A stretch of 25,422 nt of DNA from Sulfurimonas sp. (GTDB lineage Bacteria; Campylobacterota; Campylobacteria; Campylobacterales; Sulfurimonadaceae): the NCBI GenBank assembly GCA_027063295.1, contig JAMORZ010000185.1, forward strand, positions 1-25,422. Direction: 5' to 3'. Below are positions 15,448 to 23,692 of the stretch, piece after piece. The position numbers and the translations under genes are program-made. Under the pieces are notes generated by a model that ran no database searches, was not told where the DNA came from, and saw nothing but the letters and a program-made list of their open reading frames with translations. The first letter of the stretch is position 1. Each line of letters starts with the position of its first letter.

Positions 15448-16115
15448 ACACCAAACCTTTTAGTATGTTTTGCATTGAAACTATACACAACAACAAGCAC
15501 CACAAACGAGATAGCAACCATGATGGCACTGTATATATGAGCACTTTGATAATCCATAATCTCTACCATCTCATAGATAGCAACAGAAGCAACCTTTGTC
15601 TCTGATGGTATATTGCCACCTACCATCAGCACAACACCAAACTCCCCAATGGTGTGTGCAAATGTAATGATGATAGCACTTAAAAGTGCTGGTTTCATAT
15701 TTGGCAATGCAACACGAATGATGGTTGTCAAAACAGTTTTTCCAGCGATGTAACTTGCTTCAAGGGTATGTTTGTTGATAGACTCAAAACCACTTTGTAA
15801 AGGCTGCACCATAAAAGGGAGTGAGTAAAAACAAGAAGCTACAACAAGCCCACTGAAACTAAAAACAAGTTCAATACCAAAACTCTCCTGCAAAAACTTT
15901 CCTATGAAAGATGACTCAGAGAGTGTCCATAAAAGATAAAAACCAAGAACAGAAGGGGGGAGTACAATAGGAAGTGCGCTCAATGCTTCTAAAAAAGGTT
16001 TGTACTTTGAGTGGGTTTGTGAGAGGTACCATGCAACAGGAAGTGCAACAACAAAGAGTATAGCTGTTGTAATAGCTGCAAGTTTAAAAGAGAGATAAAA
16101 CGGTTCAAAATTCAA
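15444..16115 (-). CDS. modB: Molybdate ABC transporter permease
   Basis: 223 residues from a TTG start at 16115, overlapping the modA stop by 11 bases; this gives the family's usual length and start (NFEPFYLSFKLAA). The upstream-extended reading from an ATG at 16205 would overlap modA by about 100 bases and add 30 charged residues unlike any ModB. About five to six membrane helices are predicted. The EAA loop that docks onto ModC is visible at about 119-138 (EASYIAGKTVLTTIIRVALP). It forms the inner-membrane channel for molybdate or tungstate. Confidence 0.9.
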   Translation of the reverse strand: MNFEPFYLSFKLAAITTAILFVVALPVAWYLSQTHSKYKPFLEALSALPIVLPPSVLGFYLLWTLSESSFIGKFLQESFGIELVFSFSGLVVASCFYSLPFMVQPLQSGFESINKHTLEASYIAGKTVLTTIIRVALPNMKPALLSAIIITFAHTIGEFGVVLMVGGNIPSETKVASVAIYEMVEIMDYQSAHIYSAIMVAISFVVLVVVYSFNAKHTKRFGV

Positions 16116-16854
16116 CTTTATATCCGTATTGTATAAAGATTTTTTTTGCTGTATCGCTAAAGATAAAGTTGTAAAACTCCTCTGCTTCTTTGTCCCCCTT
16201 GGCATGTTTGAGTAAAAGGGCAGCTTGAGAGATAGGAGTGTAGAGTTTTGTATCGATCTCTATCCAGTTGTCTCCTTTGATGAAATTTTGCATCTTGGGA
16301 GCATAGAGTGAAGATGTTGCAACAAAGCCTATATCTGTCGCCTTGAGAGTATAAGCAATAGTTTGTGCTATCGATTCACCATAGACAATCTTAGGTTGTA
16401 TTTTGTTGAAGATATTGGCATTGTTAAGTGCTTCAATAGTCGCTTTTCCATAAGGTGCTGTCTTTGGATTTGCAACTGCAATACGGTGTATATTTGGACT
16501 ACAAAGGAGTTGGTTCATACCTTGTGTAAAGTTTTGTTTTTTGGTGCTTAAAAGGGCAAGAGAACCTTGTGCATATACAGAGGGTTGTTTTAAGGCCTTG
16601 TTGTTTTTGTAAAGTTTTTGGGTATATGCGACATTTGCACTTAAAAAGATATCAAATGGAGCTCCTCTTTGTATCTGTGTAGCAAGTTTGCCACTTCCAC
16701 CAATGAGAAGATCGATCTGTGTGTTTGGATGAGTTTTTTTAAACTCCTTTATAAGACTCTCCATAACATAGCTAAGATTTGCTGCAGCTGCTACAAGAAG
16801 TGTAGATGCTTGAAGCAAAGAAGTACTAAGAAGAAGAGCCAAAAGAAAACGCAT
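16105..16854 (-). CDS. modA: Molybdate ABC transporter periplasmic binding protein
   Basis: 249 residues with a signal peptide (about 1-16, ending LQA). The mature protein starts STLLVAAAANLSYVM, and GGSGKLATQIQRGAPFDIFL is the typical ModA oxyanion-pocket and ligand-loop region. The later AVANPKTAPYGKATIEAL and DIGFVATSSLYAP stretches also fit ModA. It binds molybdate (or tungstate) in the periplasm and delivers it to ModBC. It lies only 9 bases after the porin stop, so porin and modABC are likely one transcript. Tungstate-specific TupA is a different subfamily and less likely, but the substrate cannot be fixed by eye. Confidence 0.93.
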   Translation of the reverse strand: MRFLLALLLSTSLLQASTLLVAAAANLSYVMESLIKEFKKTHPNTQIDLLIGGSGKLATQIQRGAPFDIFLSANVAYTQKLYKNNKALKQPSVYAQGSLALLSTKKQNFTQGMNQLLCSPNIHRIAVANPKTAPYGKATIEALNNANIFNKIQPKIVYGESIAQTIAYTLKATDIGFVATSSLYAPKMQNFIKGDNWIEIDTKLYTPISQAALLLKHAKGDKEAEEFYNFIFSDTAKKIFIQYGYKVEF

Positions 16855-16863
16855 CAGTAAAGC

Positions 16864-18345
16864 CTAAAATATATAGTTAAACTCTAAACGTGAGTCAAGA
16901 TAGTTTGAGATAGAAGTGCTGTAGTTTGTCTTACTTCCTACAAAATCTCTGTATCCTAAACGCACTCTGTATTGCAAAGATGGAAGTGAAGGGATGTTTT
17001 GAACAATACCTGCATAATAAACTAAACTGTCTTCAAAGATAGCTTTGCTCTCATCAGAGTCTATGTAGAGGATAGATGTTTGGAAAAACGGTTTGGTGTA
17101 GATACCCTTTTTGTTTGCTCCTTTTACGAGCTCTATACGGTAAGAGTGGGTATTTGCTCTCCAGTTATACGCACCCATTGAGCGAGTATATCCTGCTGTT
17201 GGAAAACCTCTCCATGGTGTTACAAGGTCAGCTTCATCAAGTATCCCTGTGTATGCAAGAGTAAGCTTGTAATCACTAAACTTTGCAGCAACTCTTGCTG
17301 CTACCATTTTTGCATCGAGTGAAGTTGGATCATCATAGCCAGATGGGTTTGTTGCATTTACTTTACCTGTAAGTGCTGCCCCACCAATAGCACCTGCACC
17401 ATTGTCAAACTGTTGTAGGTATCTTACCCCTGGAGTGATACTAAAACCATCAAATGCAAGTTTGTAGTTGGCTTCAACCATCACCTGAGAAAGCAATGAT
17501 GGCACAACATAGGAGGAGAAGTTGATTTTGAGATCTTTGATGGAATTGTTTTGTGCATCTAAGACAATAAGTGGAGCATCTGTATCCTCTCCAGCAGCTT
17601 TAAGGTTTGTATAGCTTAGTCCTTTGTGCATTGCTGAGTCATCATTGCCTGTCCATGTTGAGTAGTTTGCCGTATCTGAGTCATTATACATCAGTACAGA
17701 GTGGTTGTCTTTGTGATCACGAAGTTTTTGTTTGACAAGGTAAGCAAGGGTTGCTTTTGTTTGTGGTATATCTTTTGATGTAACTACTACCCCATCAAAA
17801 GAGTTAGGGATCATCTTTGTATCATTACTTTTTGTATAAAAAGTCTCAACAAGTTGGCGACCAAAGACAAACTTTGTTTTTGAGTAGGTATAGCCTATAT
17901 TTGCCTGAGCAAATGCAAAAATTGACTTAGAGCCAGTAAGTGCATACTCGTAGCGACTAATGGTATCTTTTGCAGGTTTGAGATGGGATATATCATCTAA
18001 ACTGCTATCATCAAAAAAAGATTGTGAACCATAGAGACCGATGTTAAAATCAAACCCCTCATAGAGTGCAGAGCGAAAAACAAAGCTAGCTCCAAGAGCA
18101 CCAACTAAGTTGTCCTCTTTGTTTGGGATATCAGCATCATAGTTAAAATAAAAGTTGTTACTTCTTACTCTACCAAAGAGATCACCACCACTAAACATAG
18201 CTTCAAAACTATCTACACTCTTTTGTTGTTGATAGAGTATTTGCCCATTTGTCTTGATGGCTGCTTTTGGAGCAGACTCAGCAAGCAATGTAGTTGTCAA
18301 AGATGCTGCAATACTGAGTGTCAATAAAGTTTTACTAAGATGCAT
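16864..18345 (-). CDS. OprD-like outer-membrane porin
   Basis: 493 residues with a signal peptide (about 1-22, ending LLA). Features typical of OprD-type porins of Campylobacterota are visible: the N-terminal GGDLFGRVRSNNFYFNYD, a middle VVVTSKDIPQTKATLAYL strand pair, GLSYTNLKA, and regular amphipathic strands up to a terminal phenylalanine (LEFNYIF). OprD porins are substrate-selective 18-strand channels. It is the first gene of a transcript that continues into modA, modB and modC, which suggests that it passes molybdate or another oxyanion across the outer membrane; this is inference. The ribosome binding site is AAGG, about 7 bases before the ATG. Confidence 0.85.
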   Translation of the reverse strand: MHLSKTLLTLSIAASLTTTLLAESAPKAAIKTNGQILYQQQKSVDSFEAMFSGGDLFGRVRSNNFYFNYDADIPNKEDNLVGALGASFVFRSALYEGFDFNIGLYGSQSFFDDSSLDDISHLKPAKDTISRYEYALTGSKSIFAFAQANIGYTYSKTKFVFGRQLVETFYTKSNDTKMIPNSFDGVVVTSKDIPQTKATLAYLVKQKLRDHKDNHSVLMYNDSDTANYSTWTGNDDSAMHKGLSYTNLKAAGEDTDAPLIVLDAQNNSIKDLKINFSSYVVPSLLSQVMVEANYKLAFDGFSITPGVRYLQQFDNGAGAIGGAALTGKVNATNPSGYDDPTSLDAKMVAARVAAKFSDYKLTLAYTGILDEADLVTPWRGFPTAGYTRSMGAYNWRANTHSYRIELVKGANKKGIYTKPFFQTSILYIDSDESKAIFEDSLVYYAGIVQNIPSLPSLQYRVRLGYRDFVGSKTNYSTSISNYLDSRLEFNYIF

Positions 18346-18378
18346 GAAATCAACCTTTATTATATGATGTAATATGTC

Positions 18379-18384
18379 ATTATA
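18379..18384 (-). promoter_or_regulatory. -10 box of the porin-modABC operon
   Basis: A consensus TATAAT on the minus strand, 33 bases before the porin ATG. An imperfect dyad (arms TATATGA and TCATTATA on the plus strand, about 18361-18384) overlaps the -10 and start site. This is where a repressor such as ModE would act, but the sequence does not match the E. coli ModE consensus closely. Confidence 0.5.
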
Positions 18385-18421
18385 CAGCAGTGAGAATTAA
18401 AACTATTTAAAAAGAAAATCT

Positions 18422-18483
18422 CTATAAGCTTATAGATAACTGAAATTAAGCTATTTTTTATTAAACTTTACTGAAATTCAGCT
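18422..18483. repeat. Palindrome and 14-bp tandem direct repeat upstream of the porin and rplM
   Basis: A perfect 14-bp palindrome CTATAAGCTTATAG (18422-18435) is followed by two copies of ACTGAAATTMAGCT at 18439-18452 and 18470-18483 (13 of 14 identical, start to start 31 bases, about three helical turns). The second copy contains CTGAA-A-TTCAG, an odd-centred palindrome. This looks like an operator array between the divergent porin-modABC and rplM-rpsI operons. Which side it controls is unknown. Confidence 0.45.
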
Positions 18484-18570
18484 CCACTAAAGTTTACACG
18501 GATATACTTTCGCCACTCAATCAAGCGTTCGCGTTTGCTTAATAAAATAATTTAACGAAAGGTTCTGTTT

Positions 18571-18993
18571 ATGAAATTTACTCAAATTGCAACTCCAGAA
18601 CAAATCGATCAAAAATGGGTTTTGATCGATGCAGAAGGTAAAACTTTTGGTCGTATGATCACAGAAGTAGCTACTATACTTCGTGGTAAGAACAAACCAT
18701 GTTTTACTCCAAACCAAGATTGTGGTGACTACGTAGTTATCATCAATGCTTCTAAAGCTAAGTTCAACGGACTTGGTAAAATAGCAAACAAAGAATACTT
18801 TTCTCACTCTGGATACTTTGGTTCTACTAAGAGTGTTAAGATGACTGAGCTTTTAGAAAAAAACCCTGAGAAACTATATAAATTAGCTACTCGTGGTATG
18901 CTTCCAAAAACTAAGCTTGGTGCAAAAATGCTTAAAAAATTAAAAATTTATGCAGGTGCTGAGCATCCTCACACTGCACAAATTGCTAAGTAA
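18571..18993 (+). CDS. rplM: 50S ribosomal protein L13
   Basis: 140 residues, the normal length. Characteristic segments are visible: KWVLIDAEGKTFGR near the N-terminus, DYVVIINASK in the middle, and AVRGMLPK-like ATRGMLPKTKLG, followed by the C-terminal YAGAEHPHTAQ. It binds 23S rRNA early in large-subunit assembly. It starts after GAAAGG and is followed 8 bases later by rpsI, the classic L13-S9 pair. The leader at 18523-18536 can form a small stem with a TTCG loop. L13 autoregulates this operon in E. coli, but nothing here proves that. Confidence 0.99.
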   Translation: MKFTQIATPEQIDQKWVLIDAEGKTFGRMITEVATILRGKNKPCFTPNQDCGDYVVIINASKAKFNGLGKIANKEYFSHSGYFGSTKSVKMTELLEKNPEKLYKLATRGMLPKTKLGAKMLKKLKIYAGAEHPHTAQIAK

Positions 18994-19001
18994 GGATAAT
19001 C

Positions 19002-19394
19002 ATGGCAAATAAAATCTATGCAACAGGACGTCGTAAAGCGTCAATCGCAAAAGTATGGTTAACTCCAGGTACAGGTAAAATCACTATCAATGGTCTTTCA
19101 TTAGATGCATGGTTGGGTGGACTTGAAGCGAAAAAACTTCGTGTAAAACAACCACTTGTTTTATCTAAACTTGATTCTTCTGTAGATATCGTAGCTACTA
19201 CTTTAGGTGGTGGTTTTGGTGGTCAAGCAGATGCACTTCGCCACGGAATCTCTCGTGCACTTGTTGCGTTTAACCCAGAGGTAAAAGCTGTGCTTAAACC
19301 AGAAGGTATGATGACTCGTGATGCACGTGTTGTTGAACGTAAGAAACCAGGTAAGAGAAAAGCTCGTCGTTCTCGCCAATTCAGTAAACGTTAA
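19002..19394 (+). CDS. rpsI: 30S ribosomal protein S9
   Basis: 130 residues, full length. It has the N-terminal ATGRRKASIAKVWL and TGKITINGLSLDAWL, the middle TTLGGGFGGQADALRHGISRAL, and the basic C-terminal tail ending QFSKR, whose last residues reach the P-site tRNA. An AAGGA ribosome binding site precedes the ATG. Co-transcribed with rplM. Confidence 0.99.
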   Translation: MANKIYATGRRKASIAKVWLTPGTGKITINGLSLDAWLGGLEAKKLRVKQPLVLSKLDSSVDIVATTLGGGFGGQADALRHGISRALVAFNPEVKAVLKPEGMMTRDARVVERKKPGKRKARRSRQFSKR

Positions 19395-19408
19395 TCGTTT
19401 TACAAACC

Positions 19409-19433
19409 TACTCAGAGAGCTCTTCTCTGGGTA
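19409..19433 (+). terminator. Terminator hairpin after rpsI
   Basis: A 10-bp stem (TACTCAGAGA pairing with TCTCTGGGTA, one G-T wobble) around a 5-base loop GCTCT begins 14 bases after the rpsI stop. A T-rich stretch follows, but only after about 7 bases. It separates the ribosomal pair from the next operon. Confidence 0.55.
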
Positions 19434-19471
19434 TCTTCACTCTTTAAAACTCTTTTTTTACTTTCTTTCTA

Positions 19472-19477
19472 TATAAT
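19472..19477 (+). promoter_or_regulatory. -10 box of the DUF945 operon
   Basis: A consensus TATAAT 27 bases before the next ATG, after a T-rich tract (TTTTTTTACTTTCTTTC) that can stand in for the -35, as is common in Campylobacterota. An AAGGG ribosome binding site lies 6 bases before the ATG. Confidence 0.55.
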
Positions 19478-19504
19478 ACCCAAACAACTAAAAAAGGGTA
19501 AAAC

Positions 19505-20890
19505 ATGAAAAAAACATCTCTCATCATACTTATAATAGTTTTGATTGCAGCTATATTGCCAATTATTGGAAATAGTGTTGTTGAAACTGCATTGCAGGAT
19601 AAAATAGCTCAATTAAAAACCTTTGGTTTAGATACAGAAAATGAAAAAACACAAAGTGGATACTTAAAAACAAAAAAACATTATGAGTTTGTCTTAAGTG
19701 ATTCTAAACAACTTATTGCTTATCTTAATCAGTACTCAACAAAACAACTTCCATCTTATGTAGATGCAGTTTTGCAAGGGACAAGAGTTGGTATGGATGT
19801 TGAATACTATAACCTCCCATTTACAAAGGCTATTTCAATAGATATTTATCCTTTAGCACTATCAAAAGAGCTTGTCTCAGGTATGAAGAAAGCAAATGCT
19901 GATTTTTATCAATATTTTAAAACTTTTCTTGAGTCCAAAGGTGTTTTATATCATATAAACTACAATATCGTTTCTAAAGATTTTGATGGATATATTAAAG
20001 ATATCGATGAAAAGTATGATTTTAAAGAGCAAAACACAACACTTAAATGGAAAATGGATGGTGTAACATACGATGGTAGTGGTGATCTTATCGCTCCAGA
20101 ACATCTTGCTGCTAATATCAACAACATTAGCATAGCGATGGAAAGTGAAGCAAACGGTAAGGTGATTTTAGATTTACATAAACTGCATACAACAACAAAC
20201 TTTGAATCTCAGTTGACATATATGACAACTTTTGATTTAGAAGATATGAAGATCTATGTAAATGATAAGTATAAGAGTAAAAAAGAGAGTGCAATTATTG
20301 TAAAACAGATGAAGGTAAACTTCTCTTCAAACGATCAAGGCAAAGATCTCGAACTTTTTTCAAAAACATCTATAAAACATTTTACATTAAGTAGTTTGAA
20401 AAGTGTGGTTAAAATAGATGATTTTAAGTACGATATCGCTCTTGAAGGTGTTGAGAAAAATGCAGCTGAGATACTTCGCAGTTTAATTGCAAAAGCATCT
20501 CAAGGGGCACAAGCAACGGCAAGAGATGAAGCAGCACTTACACAATCGATAGAAGATATTTTAGGGCATGGGTTTAAACTAAAAGTGGGAGAATTTTCTC
20601 TTGGAAATATCACTTTAGTAAGAGAAGGTAAACTTGGTGGTTTTGATGCTAAGTTAGATTTTACACTGAAACAAACAGCTTTCAAACTTCCTGCTAAAGA
20701 GCTTCCTTTTGAGAAGTATCAAGCCAATAGTGAGTTTACAATGAATCTAAAATTTTCTAAAAAATTTATCAAAGCATTTAAGATTATTCCTCCAGCAGCA
20801 GAGCAGATAGCAAAAGTGAAAGGTGATAAATACATCTATGATGTTGTTTTTGATGGAAAAAATCTTACAATCAATGGAACAAAATTTTAA
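19505..20890 (+). CDS. DUF945 (YdgA-like) envelope protein
   Basis: 461 residues with an N-terminal hydrophobic anchor or signal (about 5-25, SLIILIIVLIAAILPIIGN). A long, mostly beta-rich periplasmic region follows, with spaced D/N-rich strands such as NTTLKWKMDGVTYDGSG and a helical insert at about 315-350. This matches DUF945/YdgA proteins, a widespread family of Gram-negative bacteria without an established biochemical role. The gene has its own promoter and is followed after 3 bases by a solute-binding protein gene, so it heads a three-gene operon. No catalytic residues can be named. Confidence 0.75.
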   Translation: MKKTSLIILIIVLIAAILPIIGNSVVETALQDKIAQLKTFGLDTENEKTQSGYLKTKKHYEFVLSDSKQLIAYLNQYSTKQLPSYVDAVLQGTRVGMDVEYYNLPFTKAISIDIYPLALSKELVSGMKKANADFYQYFKTFLESKGVLYHINYNIVSKDFDGYIKDIDEKYDFKEQNTTLKWKMDGVTYDGSGDLIAPEHLAANINNISIAMESEANGKVILDLHKLHTTTNFESQLTYMTTFDLEDMKIYVNDKYKSKKESAIIVKQMKVNFSSNDQGKDLELFSKTSIKHFTLSSLKSVVKIDDFKYDIALEGVEKNAAEILRSLIAKASQGAQATARDEAALTQSIEDILGHGFKLKVGEFSLGNITLVREGKLGGFDAKLDFTLKQTAFKLPAKELPFEKYQANSEFTMNLKFSKKFIKAFKIIPPAAEQIAKVKGDKYIYDVVFDGKNLTINGTKF

Positions 20891-20893
20891 GAG

Positions 20894-22393
20894 ATGCGTT
20901 TTCTCTTTTTTCTGGCATTTAGCATTATGCTAAATGCTTCTACACTTCATTTAGCTATATCAACTAATCCTGCTCGACTCAATCCTCTTTTAGCAACAGA
21001 TTCTGCATCATCAGAGATAACAGGATTTTTATTTAATGGACTTGTAAAGTACAATAAAGATACAACAAAAATCATCGGAGATCTTGCTGAGAAGTTTTAT
21101 TTTCAAGATGCAACAACATTGATTTTTGAGTTGAAAAAAAATGTACAGTGGCACGATGGAGAGGAGTTTAGTGCAAAAGATGTAGTGTTTACATATAAAC
21201 TTCTTACTTCAGATGCCATCGCTTCCCCTTATGCTTCAGGGTTTCGTTTTGTTCAGGATGTTCAGATTATTAGTAAGTATAAAATAGCTGTTATTTACAA
21301 ACAACCTTATTTCAAAGCACTTGAAACATGGATGATGGGGATATTGCCTCAACATATACTCAAAGATGAGAAAAATCTTATGAGTTCTTCATTTAATACA
21401 GCTCCTATTGGTACAGGAGCATATAAATTAGATAAACTTGAATTTTCAAAAAATATTGAATTGGTTGCGTTTGAAGATTATTTTGAGGGTAAAGCAAAGA
21501 TAGAAAAAATTTCTTTTCATATTGTAGCTGATCCGATGACCCGTTTTTTGATGTTAAAATCATCACAAATTGATATTGGTAGTATTGAGCCTATGGCATT
21601 TGAAAGGCAACTGCATAAAGATTTTTTCCAAAAGTTTAATATTTATGAAAATATTTCTCATTCTTATACATATTTAGGGTTTAACCTGCGTTTGAAAAAG
21701 TTTCAAGATCCAAGAGTGAGAGAAGCACTATCTTTAGCTATTGATAGAGAAGAGATAGTAGATATTTTATTTTTTAAACATGCAAAAGTATGTACAGGTC
21801 CTTTTTTGCCAGGTATAAAAGCTTTCAATCAAAATATCAAAGCACCAAAACCAAATCTCAAAAAAGCAAAAAAGCTCCTAGAAGAAGCTGGATATAATGA
21901 AAACAACCCTTTTGAGTTTGAGATTGTAACGTCCAACTCTAGTTCAGTTCGTCCTTATGCAGCAGAGATCTTACAATATCAGTTGAAAAAAGTGGGTGTA
22001 AAAGTAACACTTAAAGTGATGGAGTGGCAAGCATTTTTAAATATGGTTGTATTTCCTCATAAGTTTGATGCTGTACTTTTAGGGTGGGGGCTCTCAGCAA
22101 CTCCAGATCCATATATGTTTTGGCATTCAGATAATGATAAACAGGGGGGATTTAATCTCATAGGGTATAAAAATAAACAACTCGATACCCTCATAGAGCA
22201 ATCTCAACAAGTGATCGATGAAGAGAAGCTGGCAAAAATGTGGCAAAAGATGTTTGCTATGATCGTGCACGATAACCCTTATCTGTTTTTATATATCCCT
22301 AACACAATAACCGCAGTTAACAATAAAATTAAGAATGTAGAGAATGCCCAAAGTGGAATTTGGCATAACTATATTCAATGGGAGAAAGAATGA
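20894..22393 (+). CDS. ABC transporter solute-binding protein, family 5 (peptide/nickel type)
   Basis: 499 residues with a cleavable signal peptide (about 1-15, ending LNA) but no lipobox cysteine, so a free periplasmic protein. It has the SBP_bac_5 hallmarks: LNPLLATDSASSEITGFLFNGL near the N-terminus, the WHDGEEFSAKDVVFTYKLL segment, GTGAYKL, DPRVREALSLAIDREEIVD, and the C-terminal GWGLSATPDPYMFWHS. The family carries oligopeptides, dipeptides or nickel to an ABC permease. No permease or ATPase gene is adjacent, so the partners must be elsewhere. The C-terminal GWGLSATPDP is typical of peptide-type members, but the ligand is not determined. Confidence 0.88.
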   Translation: MRFLFFLAFSIMLNASTLHLAISTNPARLNPLLATDSASSEITGFLFNGLVKYNKDTTKIIGDLAEKFYFQDATTLIFELKKNVQWHDGEEFSAKDVVFTYKLLTSDAIASPYASGFRFVQDVQIISKYKIAVIYKQPYFKALETWMMGILPQHILKDEKNLMSSSFNTAPIGTGAYKLDKLEFSKNIELVAFEDYFEGKAKIEKISFHIVADPMTRFLMLKSSQIDIGSIEPMAFERQLHKDFFQKFNIYENISHSYTYLGFNLRLKKFQDPRVREALSLAIDREEIVDILFFKHAKVCTGPFLPGIKAFNQNIKAPKPNLKKAKKLLEEAGYNENNPFEFEIVTSNSSSVRPYAAEILQYQLKKVGVKVTLKVMEWQAFLNMVVFPHKFDAVLLGWGLSATPDPYMFWHSDNDKQGGFNLIGYKNKQLDTLIEQSQQVIDEEKLAKMWQKMFAMIVHDNPYLFLYIPNTITAVNNKIKNVENAQSGIWHNYIQWEKE

Positions 22394-23019
22394 TAATACT
22401 TTTTGATTTAGATGGAACACTTATTGATTCAACAGAAGCAATTTTAGAGAGTTTTCACAATGCTTACGATCTGCATGATGCAAAGCATCCGACAGATGCA
22501 GAGATTAAGGCACTTATTGGGTATCCACTTGATATTATGTTTGCACAGCTTGGAGTTCAAAAAGAAAAAGTGTGGGATTTTGTAACAACCTATAAAGAAC
22601 ACTACAGAGAGATATCTACACAAAAAACACAATTACTGCCTTGTGCATATGAAGCTGTAACTCTAGCAAGTAGTTTTGCTCAGCTTGGTATTGTAACAAC
22701 AAAAACAGGAAGATACTCACAAATACTTATGGAGCATTTTAACTTGATGCAGTATTTTAAAGTGCTTGTCGGTCGTGAGCATGTTGATAATCCAAAACCT
22801 CATAAAGAGCCTATTTTAAAGGCTCTTGAGGGGTTTGAGAAGGATGAGGTTTGGATGATTGGCGATACAAAACTTGATCTAATGTGTGCAAAAAATGCAG
22901 GAGTAAACTCTATTGGAGTGCTGAGTGGATACGACTCTAAAGAGGTTCTTGTGCAGCATACAGACCTGATTTTTAGTGATGCATTAGAGGCGATCAAATG
23001 GTTGCAAAGTAAAAAATAA
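22390..23019 (+). CDS. HAD superfamily phosphatase, phosphoglycolate phosphatase-like
   Basis: 209 residues from the ATG at 22390, which has GGAG five bases upstream and overlaps the preceding stop by ATGA; an in-frame ATG at 22378 is less likely. All four HAD motifs are present: DLDGT with nucleophile Asp6 and Asp8, Thr103/Thr104 in GIVTTKTG, Lys136 in NPKPHK, and GDTKLD with Asp159 and Asp163. A helical cap (about 15-80) marks subfamily IA (Gph/PGP-like). Such enzymes hydrolyse 2-phosphoglycolate or other small phosphoesters. A role in clearing phosphoglycolate from DNA repair is possible, but the substrate cannot be read from sequence. Confidence 0.85.
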   Translation: MIILFDLDGTLIDSTEAILESFHNAYDLHDAKHPTDAEIKALIGYPLDIMFAQLGVQKEKVWDFVTTYKEHYREISTQKTQLLPCAYEAVTLASSFAQLGIVTTKTGRYSQILMEHFNLMQYFKVLVGREHVDNPKPHKEPILKALEGFEKDEVWMIGDTKLDLMCAKNAGVNSIGVLSGYDSKEVLVQHTDLIFSDALEAIKWLQSKK

Positions 23020-23056
23020 TATTGTTTTTTCAAGCTATATTTAAGTGGTGGTAGCC

Positions 23057-23101
23057 TAAAATACTGCTAAATAGTATTTACAGAAAAGTTAGAAAACTTT
23101 C
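23057..23101 (+). promoter_or_regulatory. por operon promoter region and leader hairpins
   Basis: The 105-base gap before porC holds a -10-like TAAAAT (23057-23062). Two short inverted repeats follow: AAATACT / AGTATTT (23059-23065 and 23073-23079) and AAAGTT / AACTTT (23085-23090 and 23095-23100). The strong ribosome binding site GAAGGAG begins about 12 bases before the ATG. The hairpins are AU-rich and weak; a regulatory role is unproven. Confidence 0.3.
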
Positions 23102-23124
23102 TTGAAACAATTGAAGGAGAATTT

Positions 23125-23682
23125 ATGCTAGAGATTAGATGGCATAGTCGTGCTGGTCAAGGTGCCGTAACAGGTGCAAAAGGGTTGGCGGATGTAATTT
23201 CGACAACAGGTAAGCATGTTCAAGCATTCGCATTTTACGGATCAGCAAAACGTGGAGCTGCCATGACAGCATATAACCGTGTTGATGATGAGATGATTAT
23301 GAACCATGAGAAGTATATGGAGCCAGATTATGTTTTTGTGATTGATCCAGCTTTAGTGTACACATCTGATGTTACAATTAACCACAAAGATACAACCAAG
23401 TATATCATTACGACTCACTTATCTAAAGAGGAGTTGATTAAAGCTCAACCTAAGTTAGAAGGTAAAGAGGTCTATACTGTGGATTGTATCAAGATTGCTC
23501 AAGAGACTATTGGTCGCCCTATCCCAAATACACCGATGCTAGGTGCATTTATGAAGATCTCTGGTATGTATGATATAGAGTTTTTTAAAGAGAGTATGCA
23601 AAGAATTCTTAAAAAATTACCACAAAAAATTATTGACGCTAATATGGTTGCTATTCAGCGTGCATATGATGAAGTAAAGTAA
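23125..23682 (+). CDS. porC: Pyruvate:ferredoxin oxidoreductase gamma subunit
   Basis: 185 residues. The N-terminal WHSRAGQGAVTGAKGLADV and the following AFAFYGSAKRGAAMTAYNRV are the conserved segments of the gamma domain of 2-oxoacid:acceptor oxidoreductases. The enzyme interconverts pyruvate plus CoA with acetyl-CoA plus CO2, using ferredoxin or flavodoxin. In autotrophic Campylobacterota it runs towards pyruvate synthesis after the reductive TCA cycle. It is the first gene of a gamma-delta-alpha-beta operon, with a GAAGGAG ribosome binding site. Confidence 0.95.
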   Translation: MLEIRWHSRAGQGAVTGAKGLADVISTTGKHVQAFAFYGSAKRGAAMTAYNRVDDEMIMNHEKYMEPDYVFVIDPALVYTSDVTINHKDTTKYIITTHLSKEELIKAQPKLEGKEVYTVDCIKIAQETIGRPIPNTPMLGAFMKISGMYDIEFFKESMQRILKKLPQKIIDANMVAIQRAYDEVK

Positions 23683-23692
23683 GGAGCTGATA

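Noticed and set aside
16116..16205. Longer modB starting at the ATG at 16205
   Set aside because: It would overlap modA by about 100 bases and add 30 charged residues (starting MPRGTKKQRSF) that do not fit a permease. The TTG at 16115 gives the family length.
18523..18536. Stem with TTCG loop in the rplM leader as an L13 autoregulatory site
   Set aside because: Only five pairs, one of them G-T, and no match to a known L13 target that I can verify. Mentioned in the gene entry only.
18517..18807. 96-residue minus-strand frame over rplM
   Set aside because: Antisense shadow of the strongly conserved rplM gene, with no promoter or ribosome binding site of its own and unnatural composition.
22378..22389. 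HAD phosphatase starting at 22378
   Set aside because: The ATG at 22390 has a good ribosome binding site and places the DxD motif at the usual distance from the N-terminus.
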